From positions 4,316,345 through 4,380,344 of the forward strand of contig JAPEUQ010000001.1 of assembly GCA_027946365.1 (NCBI GenBank): 64,000 nt of DNA. The letters are read 5' to 3'. The position numbers and the translations under genes were made by a program. Under the pieces are notes generated by a model. It was given only the letters and a program-made list of their open reading frames with translations. It made no database searches and was not told the DNA's origin. This document shows, piece by piece, positions 61,866 through 64,000 of the stretch (position 1 is its first letter; every line of letters starts with the position of its first letter). This DNA comes from Kalmusia sp. IMI 367209. Taxonomy: Eukaryota; Ascomycota; Dothideomycetes; Pleosporales; Didymosphaeriaceae.

Positions 61866-62439
61866 AGTTAATTATAAACGTAGTAGAGCCTAGTAATAGT
61901 CTTATTATATACTTATAATATCACTAATAGTATCTATTATTATAAAGATAATAGGCTTTAGTAATCTATTTTGAGAGTTTACAGGGTAGATTTATATACT
62001 AATAATGAGTATTAGACTTCATTATAAAACCTAAAACTCTCTAGAGGCCGTATATGCATCTAGACCAACCTAATATATAAATATAATAGCCTTTATAATG
62101 ACATGGCTATAAGAAAAAAAGCCGCCGTAGCTAAATGTCTTAGTAAAGACTATATATTTATTCTTCTATTTATTATTTATGTTTTAGGCCCTTTTGTGTT
62201 ACCTATAATTATAGGGAGGTATTATAGATACCTAGTAGTCCTAGCGAATCAATAGTTATAAAGACTAAACTATTAAATAAACTAAATTATATATCCTAAA
62301 GAAATATTATAGTTAATATATATAGATAATATCTTATATTTTAAGCTCTTTATCACCACTTTACTCTACGTGGTAAACTAAAGAGCCAATAACTTCTATA
62401 ATAAATATAATAACTTAACGTTTCTATTACTAAACTATA

Positions 62440-63175
62440 GGTGGGGTGATAGGGATGGTATTCTATATATTAAAAAAATAGATAAGAGATTTTATACTCC
62501 TTCATAAGGCTATAGGAAGGATATCTAGGTATAGGTACCAGATAGCACTTCCTACTCTATTTATAAGTCTCACTACATATATCTCAGTTTATTAATACAC
62601 TTAATATATTACTACCACCAAAGTAGGTAACCGCCAGCCCTCTTTAATATAATATATAGGCAGTTAACTCTAACCTCTGCCTTTAATCATCCTATATATA
62701 AATAGTAATAAAGCCCTATCTAATCCGCTTACTCCCTACTAGTAGATGGCTAATGTTAACATTAATATTCTACTAGAGATAGGCCAGCTAGGCAAGCTAC
62801 TAAATACTAGTAATATCTATAGTAAGCATATTAACTCAAGGTATCCGTTACTAACTAACACTGCAAGGTAATGAGGATAGTACTATATATTAAAGATAAG
62901 TAAGAGAAATTATCCTCCTCTATAGAGCCATGCTGATTAAGGCTTATACCTTAAAAAGATATCTACTACATAATTTAATTTACTATATACATTTATTCTA
63001 GACTTATTAATATATTTAATATATTACTATCCGCTAAAGTAGGTAACTGCTAACTCCCTTAATAAATATAATAGGGTAGTTAACTCAGCCTAAATGGCAC
63101 CCAACTTTACCTTATATACTAGTAGGGCTAAGCCTATCTAATCACTGCTCCTCAGTAGTAGATAGTAGAAAGTAG
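62440..63175 (+). repeat. Two related segments of about 310-320 bp
   Basis: 62440 to about 62760 and 62865 to about 63175 share an ordered series of words: TACTATATATTAAA-like, AATATATTACTA, AAAGTAGGTAAC.GC, GGCAGTTAACTC-like, CTATCTAATC and CAGTAGTAGAT-like. They look like an old duplication later scrambled by point mutation. Confidence 0.55.
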
Positions 63176-64000
63176 TCCTATAGGACCAGCCTCACCACTA
63201 ATACTGGGTGTTCCTAATACCTTTCTACTACTTAGATATAATTCTTTATGGGTTATTTTTCTGTTAGTAGTCCTGGAGGAGGGTAGTAGATTAAACTAAA
63301 ATTAATCTAATTTAACTATACTTATATATCTGAGAGCCCTAAATAGGTATATTAATGGCCGCATATAGTAAATTACTTGGAAAAATTTTAAGTAACCGTG
63401 TTTTTTATATGGGTGGGTACGTGAGCCTAGTATATTTTTATAAGTGGCTCATTTTATATAAGTATAATAACTAACTTTAAGTTACTACCATGACTAGGGT
63501 CGACTAACTAAGGGCCTAGAAAGCTTAGGGAAAGTGGCAGGAGGAGCTTAGGGTAGAGATTATATCTAGGTAGTAGATCTCTATCTAGGATACTTAAATT
63601 AGAAATAATAATAGGTAACCTAAGTAAGAAATTTATACCCTAATTTACTATATATAATCTATTTTAGGAGTAGACCTACTATTACGTTAGATATTAAGTA
63701 AAGTTAAACATTTTTATATTTATATCTTTTTTCAATATTAGCTGGGTTTTTCTAGATAAAGCACCTAGTTAACTACGTAGGACTCTCCAATTTATATAGG
63801 ATTATCTTAAGAGATTAACTAAAAGTGACCTCATCTAAAAGTCCTTTATATATTATAAATTAAATAAGATATTATAGTATAGATTTATACTAGGATTGGC
63901 CTTATTTAATCCACTTTGATAACACTATTATTAACTAAGATAAAGGTCTGAGTTAATTTTGCTCTGGAAGCATATAAGTAGGTGAGGTCGACCTAGGTTA

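Larger units (their letters stand above)
57393..64000. other. Decayed transposable-element DNA with tandem duplications, not classified
   Basis: It continues in the same AT-rich state to the window edge. A plus-strand frame from about 58080 to 60100 can be followed through TAG/TAA stops but was not identified. Tandem repeats are listed separately. No LTR or TIR pair was found, so the element may extend beyond the window. Confidence 0.5.

Overview
The window looks like nuclear DNA from a filamentous ascomycete (Pezizomycotina). Introns are short (47-60 nt) with GTAAGT/GTTAGT donors, and the protein families are typical of such fungi: a HET-domain protein, a monocarboxylate-type MFS carrier and a GMC oxidoreductase relative. 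It has two compartments that meet sharply near 17.45 kb. Bases 1-17453 have ordinary composition and carry genes. Bases 17454-64000 are extremely AT-rich, dominated by TpA, and hold almost no open frames. They consist of decayed, nested transposable elements, which is the classic outcome of repeat-induced point mutation (RIP). I saw no convincing tRNA, rRNA, CRISPR or prokaryotic feature.

Left compartment. Four genes look intact: a 695-aa HET-domain protein (minus, 1323-3410); a three-exon nucleotidyltransferase of the NMN adenylyltransferase type (plus, 9346-10405); a two-exon MFS transporter (minus, 11024-12405); and a YdcF/DUF218-type protein (plus, 13349-14239). Between and around them lie decayed genes: a minus-strand fragment at the left edge, a fungal-specific membrane-protein family member (4318 to about 6240), a truncated GMC oxidoreductase (about 14980-15746) and an unidentified minus-strand gene (16548-17051). 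Three of these stay in one frame and are broken only by stop codons. The intact genes do not form an obvious pathway or operon-like cluster.

Right compartment, left to right: a 3.6-kb DNA transposon with 114-bp terminal inverted repeats (17454-21063); a small island of normal composition (21066-21475); a partial LTR, then a second copy of a Ty3/Gypsy element whose LTR is split by a nested 5.97-kb hAT-like transposon (22248-28217) and whose interior is cut off near 31245; a 52-bp tandem repeat array; about 13 kb of decayed, unclassified element DNA; a pair of 115-bp direct repeats around a less mutated island (44771-45220); a decayed OrsD/RecQ-helicase gene (about 45700-49900); a complete Ty3/Gypsy element on the minus strand with both LTRs (50447-57387); and about 6.6 kb of further decayed element DNA with several tandem duplications.

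The most interesting observations are: an internal exon-plus-intron duplication that stays in frame in the nucleotidyltransferase gene; long TIRs that are themselves hairpins and differ from each other only by transitions; a repeated palindrome-like motif inside that transposon; and stop-only gene decay outside the AT-rich block, which suggests RIP-like mutation has reached single-copy neighbours.
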